Part shown: positions 16,864 through 23,735 of the stretch, piece by piece | How the letters are laid out: each line of letters begins with the position of its first letter | How positions within the stretch are numbered: position 1 is the stretch's first letter | Program-made: the position numbers and the translations under genes | Source of the DNA: Streptomyces sp. NBC_00554 | Lineage (GTDB): Bacteria > Actinomycetota > Actinomycetes > Streptomycetales > Streptomycetaceae | Reading direction: 5' to 3' | DNA: 64,000 nt | Assembly: GCF_041431135.1 (NCBI RefSeq) | Contig: NZ_CP107799.1 | Location: 8,122,001-8,186,000, forward strand | The notes under the pieces: generated by a model | Seen by the model: the letters and a program-made list of their open reading frames with translations, nothing else | Told to the model about the DNA's origin: nothing | The model's database searches: none

Positions 16864-17436
16864 ATGGTTTCAGTGAACCGGCGTCTGGTGGGCCTCGCCT
16901 TGGGCTCGGCACTCGCTCTCGGCGGCACGGTGGCCGTGCCCGCCGCAACGGCCGCTCCGGCAGGGGCACCGTCGGCGTGCGGCCACTTGCTCAGCAACAG
17001 CTACATCTACGAACGCTGGAGCGATCTGGGCGGCGTGAACGGCATGCTCGGCTGCCCGCGGACCAACGTGCTCAACGTCAAGTCGGCGAACGGGACGAAG
17101 CTCGGCAAGCGGCAGTACTTCGACAGCGGGAACGTGACCTTCTCGCCCCGCCAGGGCCAGGAGATGGTGGTCGCCGCCTGGGAGCGCAACGGCTACGCGT
17201 ACTTCAACTGGGGTCCCACCGACCCGTACCACTACGACGTCTTCCTGGTCCGCTACACCAGCGCCGCCGACGCGGGCGGCACGCAGGTCACCCTGCGCGG
17301 CGGCACCACCGGCGGGATGTGGGTCCAGAAGCACACCTCTGGGACCTACAGCTTCAAGGTCGAGGGCTGCGACAAGGGCACGTTCGGTCTGAAGTGCCGC
17401 CAGGGGTGGACGCTCTCGGCGACCACCCGCAACTGA
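16864..17436 (+). CDS. Secreted LGFP-repeat protein
   Basis: The protein has 190 residues. A Sec signal (RRLVGLALGSALALGGTVAVPAATA) ends around residue 31. Next comes one LGFP-like unit, IYERWSDLGGVNGMLGCP, the type of repeat that binds cell wall or stabilises secreted actinobacterial proteins. The rest has Trp- and Tyr-rich segments (YFNWGPTDPYHYDVFLVRY) and a Cys pair near the end (EGCDKG, LKCRQG) that could form a disulfide. GGGGAGAACA precedes ATG 16864; GTG 16861 is an alternative. It is divergent from the two-component system and could be under its control. I do not know its exact role. Confidence 0.75.
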   Translation: MVSVNRRLVGLALGSALALGGTVAVPAATAAPAGAPSACGHLLSNSYIYERWSDLGGVNGMLGCPRTNVLNVKSANGTKLGKRQYFDSGNVTFSPRQGQEMVVAAWERNGYAYFNWGPTDPYHYDVFLVRYTSAADAGGTQVTLRGGTTGGMWVQKHTSGTYSFKVEGCDKGTFGLKCRQGWTLSATTRN

Positions 17437-17454
17437 CCAACACCGCTCGGGGGA

Positions 17455-17492
17455 GAGGGCCGGTGAGGGCGCGTCAGCCCTCACCGGCCCTC
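17455..17492. terminator. Bidirectional hairpin terminator
   Basis: A perfect 16-bp stem (GAGGGCCGGTGAGGGC and its complement) encloses a 6-base loop between two convergent genes. No T-run follows, as is common in Streptomyces. Confidence 0.75.
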
Positions 17493-17529
17493 GTGTCACA
17501 CGCCTACCTCGGCGGCGCCCAGCCTGGCG

Positions 17530-18744
17530 TCACACGTACTTCTTGATCTCCCGGTGGGCCAGCGACCGCTGATGCACCTCGTCCGGTCCGTCCGCCAGCT
17601 TCAACGTCCTCGCGCTCGCCCACAGTTCGGCCAGCGGGAAGTCCTGGCTGACGCCGCCCGCGCCGTGCAGCTGGACCGCCTTGTCGAGGATGTCGACGAC
17701 CGTGCGCGGAGTGGCGATCTTGATGGCCTGGATCTCGGTGTGGGCGCCCTTGTTGCCGACGGTGTCCATCATCCAGGCGGTCTTGAGGACCAGCAGGCGC
17801 AGCTGCTCGACGGCGACGCGGGCATCCGCGATCCAGTTCTGGACCACGCCCTGCTGGGCCAGCGGCTTGCCGAAGGCCGTACGGGACACGGCCCGCCGGC
17901 ACATCAGCTCGATCGCCCGCTCGGCCATCCCGATCAGCCGCATGCAGTGGTGGATACGGCCGGGGCCGAGCCGGGCCTGGGCGATGGCGAAGCCGCCGCC
18001 CTCCTCGCCGACCAAGTTGGCCACGGGGACCCGGGCTTGATGGAAGACGACCTCGGCGTGCCCGCCGTGGGAGTGGTCCTCGTAGCCGTACACCTGCATG
18101 GCGCGCCGGATCTCGACGCCGGGGGTGTCGCGCGGCACGAGCACCATGGACTGCTGACGGCGGATGTCGGACCCCTCCGGGTCCGTCTTGCCCATCACGA
18201 TGAAGATCTTGCAGTCGGGGTTCATCGCACCGGAGATGTACCACTTGCGGCCCGTGATGACGTACTCATCGCCGTCCCGTTCGATGCGCGTGGTGATGTT
18301 CGTGGCGTCGGACGAGGCCACCTCGGGCTCGGTCATCGCGAACGCGGAGCGGATCTCACCGGCGAGCAGCGGCTCCAGCCACTGCTTGCGCTGCTGCTCG
18401 TCGCCGAACTGGGTGAGCACCTCCATGTTGCCGGTGTCGGGCGCGGCGCAGTTCAGCGCGGTGGGCGCCAAGTGCGGGCTGCGGCCGGTGATTTCGGCGA
18501 GCGGCGCGTACTGGAGGTTGGTGAGCCCGGCGCCGTACTCGGAGTCGGGGAGGAAGAGGTTCCACAGTCCCTGCCTGCGGGCCTCGGCCTTCAACTCCCC
18601 GACCACGGCCGGGGTGTCCCACGGCGAGGCCAGCTGAGCGCGCTGCTCCTCCGCGACTGCCTCCGCCGGATAGACGTACTCGTCCATGAAGGCGAGCAGC
18701 TTCCCGCGCAGTTCCTCGGTGCGGGCGTCGAATGCGAAGTCCAT
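17530..18744 (-). CDS. Acyl-CoA dehydrogenase
   Basis: The enzyme has 404 residues. FAMTEPEVASSDATNI and KWYISGAMNPDCKI are the FAD-binding middle-domain motifs of acyl-CoA dehydrogenases. QVYGYEDHSHGGHAEVVF and the C-terminal helical bundle (RTAFGKPLAQQGVVQNWIADAR, QLHGAGGVSQDFPLAELWA) follow. It should oxidise an acyl-CoA to the enoyl-CoA in the cytosol. The gene starts 6 bases after the stop of the phosphotransferase-like gene. The same pairing exists in human ACAD10/ACAD11, where the kinase-like part phosphorylates 4-hydroxyacyl-CoA substrates. That analogy is the best guess for the job of this operon. Confidence 0.92.
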   Translation of the reverse strand: MDFAFDARTEELRGKLLAFMDEYVYPAEAVAEEQRAQLASPWDTPAVVGELKAEARRQGLWNLFLPDSEYGAGLTNLQYAPLAEITGRSPHLAPTALNCAAPDTGNMEVLTQFGDEQQRKQWLEPLLAGEIRSAFAMTEPEVASSDATNITTRIERDGDEYVITGRKWYISGAMNPDCKIFIVMGKTDPEGSDIRRQQSMVLVPRDTPGVEIRRAMQVYGYEDHSHGGHAEVVFHQARVPVANLVGEEGGGFAIAQARLGPGRIHHCMRLIGMAERAIELMCRRAVSRTAFGKPLAQQGVVQNWIADARVAVEQLRLLVLKTAWMMDTVGNKGAHTEIQAIKIATPRTVVDILDKAVQLHGAGGVSQDFPLAELWASARTLKLADGPDEVHQRSLAHREIKKYV

Positions 18745-18750
18745 GGCGGA

Positions 18751-19773
18751 TCAGCCTTCCTGAAGAGTGGTCAGGCCGTGCTCGATGAAGACGGGGGTCA
18801 GTTCGCCGATGCGGTCGAAGCCCGCACCGACCGTCTGGCCCTGCGTGTAGCGGTAGTGGATGCCCTCCAGGATCACGGCGAGCTTGAACCACGCGAACGC
18901 CGTGTACCAGGGGACGGCGGACACGTCGCGCCCCGAGCGCGCGGCGTACCGCTCGACGATCTCGGCCGGGTCCGGGTGCCCCGCGGCCGAAGCGGTCGTG
19001 CTGATGGGGGAGTTGGGCATTTCGAGCGGGATGCTGTACATGACCAGCAACCCCAGATCCGTGAGCGGATCGCCGAGCGTGGACATCTCCCAGTCCAGGA
19101 TCGCGTTGATCCGGTCGTCGGCGCCGATCAGCACGTTGTCGAGCCGGTAGTCGCCGTGCACGACCGTGGGTGCGGGGGAGTCGGGGAGCGCCCGGCCCAG
19201 TGCCGCGTGCAGTTCGTCGATCCCGGCCAGCTCGCGGTTCCTGGACGCGTCCAACTGCTTGCCCCAGCGGCGCAGTTGGCGGTCGAGGAAGCCCTCCGGG
19301 CGCCCGAAGTCCGCGAGGCCCACCTCGGCGGGATCCACCGAGTGCAGCTCGACCAGGGTGTCCACGAGCCCGAGCACCGCGCCGCGGGTGCGCTCCGGGC
19401 CGAGCGGGACGAGTTCCTCGGCGGTGCGGTACGGCGTGCCCTCCACGAACTCCATTACGTAGAACGGGGCTCCGAGCACCGACTCGTCCTCGCACAGGAT
19501 CACGGGGTTCGGCACCGGCACCGCCGTCGGGTGCAGTGCGCTGATCACCCGGTGTTCGCGCTTCATGTCGTGCGCGGTGGCGAGCACATGCCCGAGCGGG
19601 GGCCGCCGGACGACCCACTTCGTCGTGCCGTCCGTGACCGCGTACGTGAGGTTGGACCGTCCGCCTTCGATCAACCGGCCGGTCAGCGGGCCGGTCACCA
19701 GCCCGGGCCGCTCACGGTCGAGCAGGCCGCGCAACTGGTCGAGATCGAGACCTGGCGGGTGGTCTGGGCTCAT
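18751..19773 (-). CDS. ACAD10/11-type phosphotransferase (APH fold)
   Basis: The protein has 340 residues. LIEGGRSNLTYAVTD and KWVVRRPP are the N-lobe, TVVHGDYRLDNVLI holds the catalytic Asp loop, and AILDWEMSTLGDPLTDL the metal-binding Asp. The overall pattern is the aminoglycoside-phosphotransferase fold, of the subgroup found beside or fused to acyl-CoA dehydrogenases. It probably phosphorylates a hydroxyacyl-CoA so that the partner pathway can process it; drug resistance is unlikely in this context. GAGGAGCGAAG precedes ATG 19773. A CATACCGAC-type operator lies 42-58 bases upstream. Confidence 0.85.
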   Translation of the reverse strand: MSPDHPPGLDLDQLRGLLDRERPGLVTGPLTGRLIEGGRSNLTYAVTDGTTKWVVRRPPLGHVLATAHDMKREHRVISALHPTAVPVPNPVILCEDESVLGAPFYVMEFVEGTPYRTAEELVPLGPERTRGAVLGLVDTLVELHSVDPAEVGLADFGRPEGFLDRQLRRWGKQLDASRNRELAGIDELHAALGRALPDSPAPTVVHGDYRLDNVLIGADDRINAILDWEMSTLGDPLTDLGLLVMYSIPLEMPNSPISTTASAAGHPDPAEIVERYAARSGRDVSAVPWYTAFAWFKLAVILEGIHYRYTQGQTVGAGFDRIGELTPVFIEHGLTTLQEG

Positions 19774-19814
19774 CTTCGCTCCTCGGCACACGGAAATCAG
19801 GATGTGACCATGAT

Positions 19815-19831
19815 GCCGACCAGTCGGTATG
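19815..19831. promoter_or_regulatory. Candidate TetR operator of the acyl-CoA dehydrogenase operon
   Basis: Read on the minus strand this is CATACCGACTGGTCGGC, with the inner near-palindrome CCGACTGGTCGG. It lies before the phosphotransferase start and matches the site at 10781-10797 in 13 of 16 positions. Confidence 0.6.
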
Positions 19832-19858
19832 TCGTCCAGCGGGTGAACGAAACGTGAT

Positions 19859-19923
19859 CGGCGTCTCCCCCTCCCGGGCGCCAAGGCAATCAGGGCAACC
19901 GGGGAGCTGAGGGGGAGACGCCG
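19859..19923. terminator. Long stem-loop downstream of the His-rich gene
   Basis: CGGCGTCTCCCCCT (19859-19872) pairs exactly with AGGGGGAGACGCCG (19910-19923). The 37-base interior can add a CCCGG/CCGGG pair. It ends 16 bases after the His-rich gene stop on the minus strand, so termination before the acyl-CoA operon promoter is likely. Confidence 0.6.
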
Positions 19924-19939
19924 AGGATCCGGACAGGTC

Positions 19940-20236
19940 CTAGTGGTCGTCCCAGTGCCCCTCGTGCTCGGCGTGCCGGTGCCCGTCGTGCACATAGTCG
20001 ACGTGGTCACCGTGCTCGACCGCGGGGTGGCCGCAGCCGTCGCCGTGCTGGTGGCCGTGCCCGTCGTGCGCGGTGTGACCGCTCGACTCGCACTCGTCCC
20101 AGTGCCCGGAGTGCTCCCGGTGGAGGTGCCCGTCGTGCGCGTAGTCGACGTGATCGCCGTGTGGCACGGCGGTGTGACCGCAGGTGGGGCCGTGGGCGTG
20201 CTCGTGCGCTGAGTGCTCCGCGTGGAGGGTGGTCAT
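19940..20236 (-). CDS. Histidine-rich repeat protein, probable metal binder
   Basis: Of 98 residues, 27 are His, with many Asp/Glu and three Cys. A block of about 27 residues of the form CGHxAVxHGDHVDYxHDGHxH and so on to GHWD occurs twice, separated by an SGHTAHDGHGHQHGDG spacer. There is no signal peptide or membrane helix, so a cytosolic store or chaperone for zinc, nickel or copper is the natural guess. ATG 20236 has GAAGG 8 bases ahead; GTG 20245 is less well placed. TAGGAT on the minus strand near 20298 could be its -10 box. No transporter or metalloenzyme gene is adjacent. Confidence 0.7.
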   Translation of the reverse strand: MTTLHAEHSAHEHAHGPTCGHTAVPHGDHVDYAHDGHLHREHSGHWDECESSGHTAHDGHGHQHGDGCGHPAVEHGDHVDYVHDGHRHAEHEGHWDDH

Positions 20237-20346
20237 GGTGCTCACCTTCGGAGGTGGTGGGGAGTCGGAAACGACGTCAGGCTAGCGCCAGAAAGCATCC
20301 TAAATCGTGCCATTCCGACTCGCGTGCCGACGTCGTACCGGCTCCC

Positions 20347-20679
20347 TCAGAACACCAGCGCCGCCGCGCACACCGCCAGCGCCACCGTGCACAGCGCCGC
20401 GAGCGTCGCGTACCGGGGTGTGAGCGCGGGCGGTCCGCCCGGGCCGGGCGCGGTGAGCACGCGGATGCGGCGGTGGGCGATGGCCAGGAAACCCAGCCAG
20501 AGCGCGCAGCACAGGACGCAGACCACGACTCCGGTCACCGACAGTCCGCCGTGCAGCGTCGTCTTCGCGGCGAGTACGGCGGCCACGGTGCTCGACAGGG
20601 TCGTACGCCGCCACGCGAGCCTCGTCCGCTCCGGTTGCAGGCCCGGGTCCCGCTCCTGTTCCCGGGCGGGAGCCGTCAT
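20347..20679 (-). CDS. DUF202 membrane protein
   Basis: The product has 110 residues. After a hydrophilic start (DPGLQPERTRLAWRRTTLS, the DUF202 signature of Arg and Leu before a helix) there are three hydrophobic segments. The start ATG at 20679 overlaps the stop of the preceding DUF202 gene by 4 bases, so the two are coupled and probably form one membrane complex. Function is unknown; E. coli YidG and YidH are the same kind of pair. Confidence 0.8.
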   Translation of the reverse strand: MTAPAREQERDPGLQPERTRLAWRRTTLSSTVAAVLAAKTTLHGGLSVTGVVVCVLCCALWLGFLAIAHRRIRVLTAPGPGGPPALTPRYATLAALCTVALAVCAAALVF

Positions 20680-21068
20680 CCTTCCCAGCCGAAGAGGACG
20701 ACGACGACCATCGCCACGGCGACGACCGCGACCGCGATGCTCAGCACGGCCGGGAAGCGCGACACCGGCAGGTCCTCGCCCTTCCGCATCGCGATCTCGC
20801 ACCGCACCCAGTGGTTGACGGCCCGCAGGGAGCAGAGCACGCCCGCCGCCAGCAGAGCCAGGGCGAGGCCGACGCGCCATCCCCACCGCAGGTCGGGCAG
20901 GAACTGATCCACCGCGAAGCCGCCGCCGATCAGCGCCAGCGCGGTGCGCAGCCACGCCAGAAAGGTCCGCTCGTTCGCCAGTGAGAAGCGGTAGTCGGGC
21001 GTGCTGCCCTCCGCCTCTACGTCCCGGGGCGCGAACCACAGCTGGACGTTCCGTACGAATTCGATCAC
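20676..21068 (-). CDS. YidH/DUF202 membrane protein
   Basis: The product has 130 residues from GTG 21068. The soluble start IEFVRNVQLWFAPRD leads into DYRFSLANERTFLAWLRTALALIGGGFAVDQFLP, the classic DUF202 core, and then two more hydrophobic helices. The GTG is 7 bases after a TAGGGT box read on this strand (21076-21081), so the message is probably leaderless. It is the first gene of the coupled DUF202 pair and is divergent from the gene at 21121. Confidence 0.82.
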   Translation of the reverse strand: MIEFVRNVQLWFAPRDVEAEGSTPDYRFSLANERTFLAWLRTALALIGGGFAVDQFLPDLRWGWRVGLALALLAAGVLCSLRAVNHWVRCEIAMRKGEDLPVSRFPAVLSIAVAVVAVAMVVVVLFGWEG

Positions 21069-21075
21069 GACCTGG

Positions 21076-21081
21076 ACCCTA
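21076..21081 (-). promoter_or_regulatory. -10 box of the DUF202 pair, leaderless
   Basis: TAGGGT on the minus strand, 7 bases before GTG 21068. Confidence 0.45.
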
Positions 21082-21107
21082 CCGGGCGCATTGTCAGTGC
21101 GGCTCGC

Positions 21108-21113
21108 TACCGT
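21108..21113 (+). promoter_or_regulatory. -10 box of the gene at 21121, leaderless
   Basis: TACCGT, 7 bases before ATG 21121. Confidence 0.45.
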
Positions 21114-21120
21114 TCGAAGC

Positions 21121-21984
21121 ATGGACGTTCCCCTGTCATTGGCCCGGTACGCCGAGCCGGGCCACGGCATCGCGCCGGCCGAGGAGTTGCTCGGGCTGGC
21201 CGGATTCTGGCCCGCCTACTTCCTCCCGGGCTGGGACGAGTTCATCGAGGAGCCCGGACTCTTCGGCGCCGACGAGGCGGACGTCGACGCCGCGACCGAA
21301 GCGCTGTACAGCGCTCGGGAAGTCTGGCCGGCCTACCGAATACCGCTGGCCGGCGGGCACTTGCTGTGGATCGTCCACCGCAACTTCCCGGACGACCCCG
21401 GCACGGACTACCTGATCACGCACCCCGACTGGGACCGGGACGTGCCCCTGGCCTCGCTGGAGGGCCACTTCAGCGGCCCGGGGCTGTCCTGGCCCGAGCT
21501 GGTCGCCGTCGCCGACTCGGCCCCGGCGCGGGCCGCGGGCGTACGGGACCCCGCGCTGCGGCTGCTCCTCCTGCTGCCCGCCTTCGGGGACGCGGACGTG
21601 CCGGTGGCCGAGGCGGTGTCGAGGATCTCCGATGCGCTCACCGCCGTGGGGGTCCCGGAGAGCGCGGCGCCCGAAGTGGCCGAGCGGCTCCTCGACCACC
21701 CGTTCTGGGACGGGCCGACGTGGACGACGCAGGGCGAGAGTCCGCTGAGCGGTGGCACGACCGGGGCGAGCCCCCTCGCGGTGTGCGACGGGCGCTACAG
21801 CCCGCGCATCCTGCCACCCGCCCTGGGCGGCATACCCGCCCACGCGCGGGCGCTGGCCGACGCCCTCGCGGGGACCGGGTCGGGTGCGGACGGGTCGCGA
21901 GCGGATGGGTCAGGAACGGCTGCGTCGGGAGCGGACGGGTCAGGAACGGCTGCGTCGGGAGCGGGTCAGCTCAGCGAGCGATAG
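21121..21984 (+). CDS. Conserved hypothetical protein with repeated Gly/Ser/Ala tail
   Basis: This 287-residue soluble protein is rich in Trp and Pro (FWPAYFLPGWDEFIEEPGLFGADEADVD; FPDDPGTDYLITHPDWDRD). I do not recognise a catalytic motif; the pattern resembles streptomycete hypothetical proteins. The last 40 residues are a low-complexity tail (GADGSGTAAS twice) made by a 30-base tandem repeat at 21901-21960. Its final 19 bases overlap the convergent Nudix gene. The tail is probably a recent extension through loss of an earlier stop, but that is inference. Confidence 0.65.
   Translation: MDVPLSLARYAEPGHGIAPAEELLGLAGFWPAYFLPGWDEFIEEPGLFGADEADVDAATEALYSAREVWPAYRIPLAGGHLLWIVHRNFPDDPGTDYLITHPDWDRDVPLASLEGHFSGPGLSWPELVAVADSAPARAAGVRDPALRLLLLLPAFGDADVPVAEAVSRISDALTAVGVPESAAPEVAERLLDHPFWDGPTWTTQGESPLSGGTTGASPLAVCDGRYSPRILPPALGGIPAHARALADALAGTGSGADGSRADGSGTAASGADGSGTAASGAGQLSER
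21901..21960 (+). repeat. 30-bp tandem duplication at a gene end
   Basis: Two 30-base units, 21901-21930 and 21931-21960, differ at one base (T or C at unit position 6). Because 30 is a multiple of three the reading frame is kept and GADGSGTAAS is duplicated. Confidence 0.9.
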
Positions 21985-22481
21985 TCCTTGAGCCGCTCGT
22001 ACGCCGCCAGGCCGTCCGGGACCCAGGTCCAGTCGGTGAGGTGGCGCTCCACCTCGTCCTCGGGGAGGAACCGGTGCCAGGCGACCTCTTCGACCTGCGG
22101 GTCGACCGGGAGCTCGCAGCGGACCTCGTGGACGGAGGACCACCAGCTCTGGCCGGCCCCGTTGTCGTACAGGAACTTGAAGAGGGGAACGGGCTGGGGG
22201 AGCCCGGAGACGCCGAGCTCCTCCTCGGCCTCCCGCAGGGCCGCGTCGTCGTACGTCTCGCCCGCGCCGACGACTCCGCCGACGAACATGTCGTACAGGG
22301 AGGGGAACACCAGCTTGGTGGGTGTCCGGCGGTGGACGAAGATCCGGCCCTCGGCGTCCCGGGCCTGGATGAACACGCACCGGTGGCGCAGGCCGAGCGC
22401 GTATGCCCGACCGCGCGGGGACTGCCCGATGACCTGGTCGTTCTCGTCCACGATGTCGAGGATCTCGTCGGCGGCACTCAT
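21966..22481 (-). CDS. Nudix hydrolase
   Basis: The protein has 171 residues. The Nudix box is GGVVGAGETYDDAALREAEEELGV, with the G, E, REAEEEL and G in the required spacing, at about residues 70-93. The N-terminus (DEILDIVDENDQVIGQSPRGRAY, then RHRCVFIQARD) matches the YfcD and isopentenyl-diphosphate-isomerase-like branch of the superfamily. It would hydrolyse a nucleoside diphosphate linked to another group; the exact substrate is open. ATG 22481 was chosen as the last start before conserved sequence. The stop overlaps the neighbouring convergent gene. Confidence 0.87.
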   Translation of the reverse strand: MSAADEILDIVDENDQVIGQSPRGRAYALGLRHRCVFIQARDAEGRIFVHRRTPTKLVFPSLYDMFVGGVVGAGETYDDAALREAEEELGVSGLPQPVPLFKFLYDNGAGQSWWSSVHEVRCELPVDPQVEEVAWHRFLPEDEVERHLTDWTWVPDGLAAYERLKDYRSLS

Positions 22482-22523
22482 GACCCCATCCAAGCAGGGC
22501 CGAGCCAGCCGAGCGGACCGTCC

Positions 22524-23417
22524 TCAGTGCGGCTGAAGATCCAGCGTCGGCTTCGTTGCAGACGTCCCGCGCGGCATCGCCGGATGCAGCCCGAGCAGCA
22601 CGATCCCCACCACGACGGCTGCGAGCCCCGCCGCCTCCCAGGCGAGCGCCCCGGCGTCCGTACGCAACTGGTCCCCGAGGAACCCGACCCCGCAGACGAT
22701 CCCGGCCAGCGGCTGAGCCGCGGTGAGCGCGGGCAGCGACATCCTCAGCGGCGCGGTCTCGAAGGCGCTCTGTACAAGGACCAGGCCCGTCACGCCGAGG
22801 ACGAGAACCGCGTACGGCTGCCAGCCGGTGAGCAGCTCGGCCCAGCCGCCCTCGCCGAACCGCTGCCCGCTGACCCGGGTGAGCGCGTCCTGGACGCCGT
22901 ACAGCAGACCCGCGGCCAGGGAGAGCAGCACGGGCATGGAGCTGAGCCGGGTCCGCTTCGCGTACGCGGTGAGCAGCAGCGCGAGCCCCACCATGACGCC
23001 GATGATCAGCCAGTGCCGCAGGGGATCACTGATGGCGTCACCGCCCTCCGGCTGCCCAGCGACGATGAACGCGCTGACCCCGCCCGCGAGCAGCAGGAGC
23101 CCGGCCCAGCCCTGCCGGCCCAGCGGCTGCTTGGTCTGATGGCGGGAGAGCGCGAGGGCGAAGAGCAGGTTCGTCGCGAGGAGGGGTTCCACCAGGGAGA
23201 TCTCGCCCTTGCCCAGGGCGATCGCGCCGAGGACCATGCCGCACACCATGAGGCCGATGCCGCCCAGCCACCGGGGCACCCGGACGAGGTCGAGCAGCAG
23301 GCGGGGGGAGAGGAAGTCGCTCAGGGGGGCGTGCGAGGCGGCGTTCTGCTGGAGCACGAAGCCGAAGCCCAGACAACAGGCCGCGCTCACAGAGAGGATC
23401 AGAACGAGAACCGACAC
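22524..23417 (-). CDS. DMT-superfamily membrane transporter
   Basis: The product has 297 residues with about nine to ten hydrophobic helices and two internal halves, as in the drug/metabolite (EamA-like) transporters. VLILSVSAACCLGFGFVLQQNAAS at the start and SAFETAPLRMSLPALTAAQPLAGI in the second half fit a small-molecule exporter that I recall as common in Streptomyces. Substrate unknown. GTG 23417 with GAGG 8 bases ahead was preferred over a longer start that adds a polar, unlikely N-terminus. The Nudix gene lies 42 bases downstream on the same strand. Confidence 0.8.
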   Translation of the reverse strand: MSVLVLILSVSAACCLGFGFVLQQNAASHAPLSDFLSPRLLLDLVRVPRWLGGIGLMVCGMVLGAIALGKGEISLVEPLLATNLLFALALSRHQTKQPLGRQGWAGLLLLAGGVSAFIVAGQPEGGDAISDPLRHWLIIGVMVGLALLLTAYAKRTRLSSMPVLLSLAAGLLYGVQDALTRVSGQRFGEGGWAELLTGWQPYAVLVLGVTGLVLVQSAFETAPLRMSLPALTAAQPLAGIVCGVGFLGDQLRTDAGALAWEAAGLAAVVVGIVLLGLHPAMPRGTSATKPTLDLQPH

Positions 23418-23735
23418 GCTGTGTACCTCGATACATCGGGAGTCAGTGCGGGCCACGGGTGCGTATCGCGCCGACTGTAGTGCCACGGGCCGGGGCCTGC
23501 CCCGACAGTACCCGGATCCGGGCAGTTGACTCGGTCACTCTTCTTGCCGAAGGATCTGACCGATCAGTAACAACGAGTGGTCGAGCACCATCGGCGACCA
23601 CCGCCTTCCACACCACAAATGTCTCATCAACCAGCGACGAAGCCGATCGGTTCGTGACGAACCTCATGACCATTCTCATGGGGAACTCCATGCCCGAACC
23701 CATCCGGCCAGTCGGATTGCCGAGAGGACGGGCCC
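23418..23735. other. Divergent intergenic region, DMT transporter / flavoprotein
   Basis: About 320 bases with no convincing gene. It holds an operator-like site at 23559-23571 and a possible -35 TTGACT at 23525. The rest shows no repeats that I can see. Confidence 0.4.
23559..23571. promoter_or_regulatory. Candidate TetR operator upstream of the flavoprotein gene
   Basis: ACCGATCAGTAAC is the exact reverse complement of 13 bases at 50660-50672 before the LLM oxidoreductase gene. It is 165 bases upstream of ATG 23736. Confidence 0.5.

Noticed and set aside
18751..19773. Aminoglycoside resistance kinase
   Set aside because: The fold fits, but the gene is 6 bases from an acyl-CoA dehydrogenase gene and its motifs match the ACAD10/11-type group.
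20237..20346. Zur or nickel operator before the His-rich gene
   Set aside because: The region is AT-richer than its surroundings but I see no TGAAAATNATTTTCA-like palindrome.
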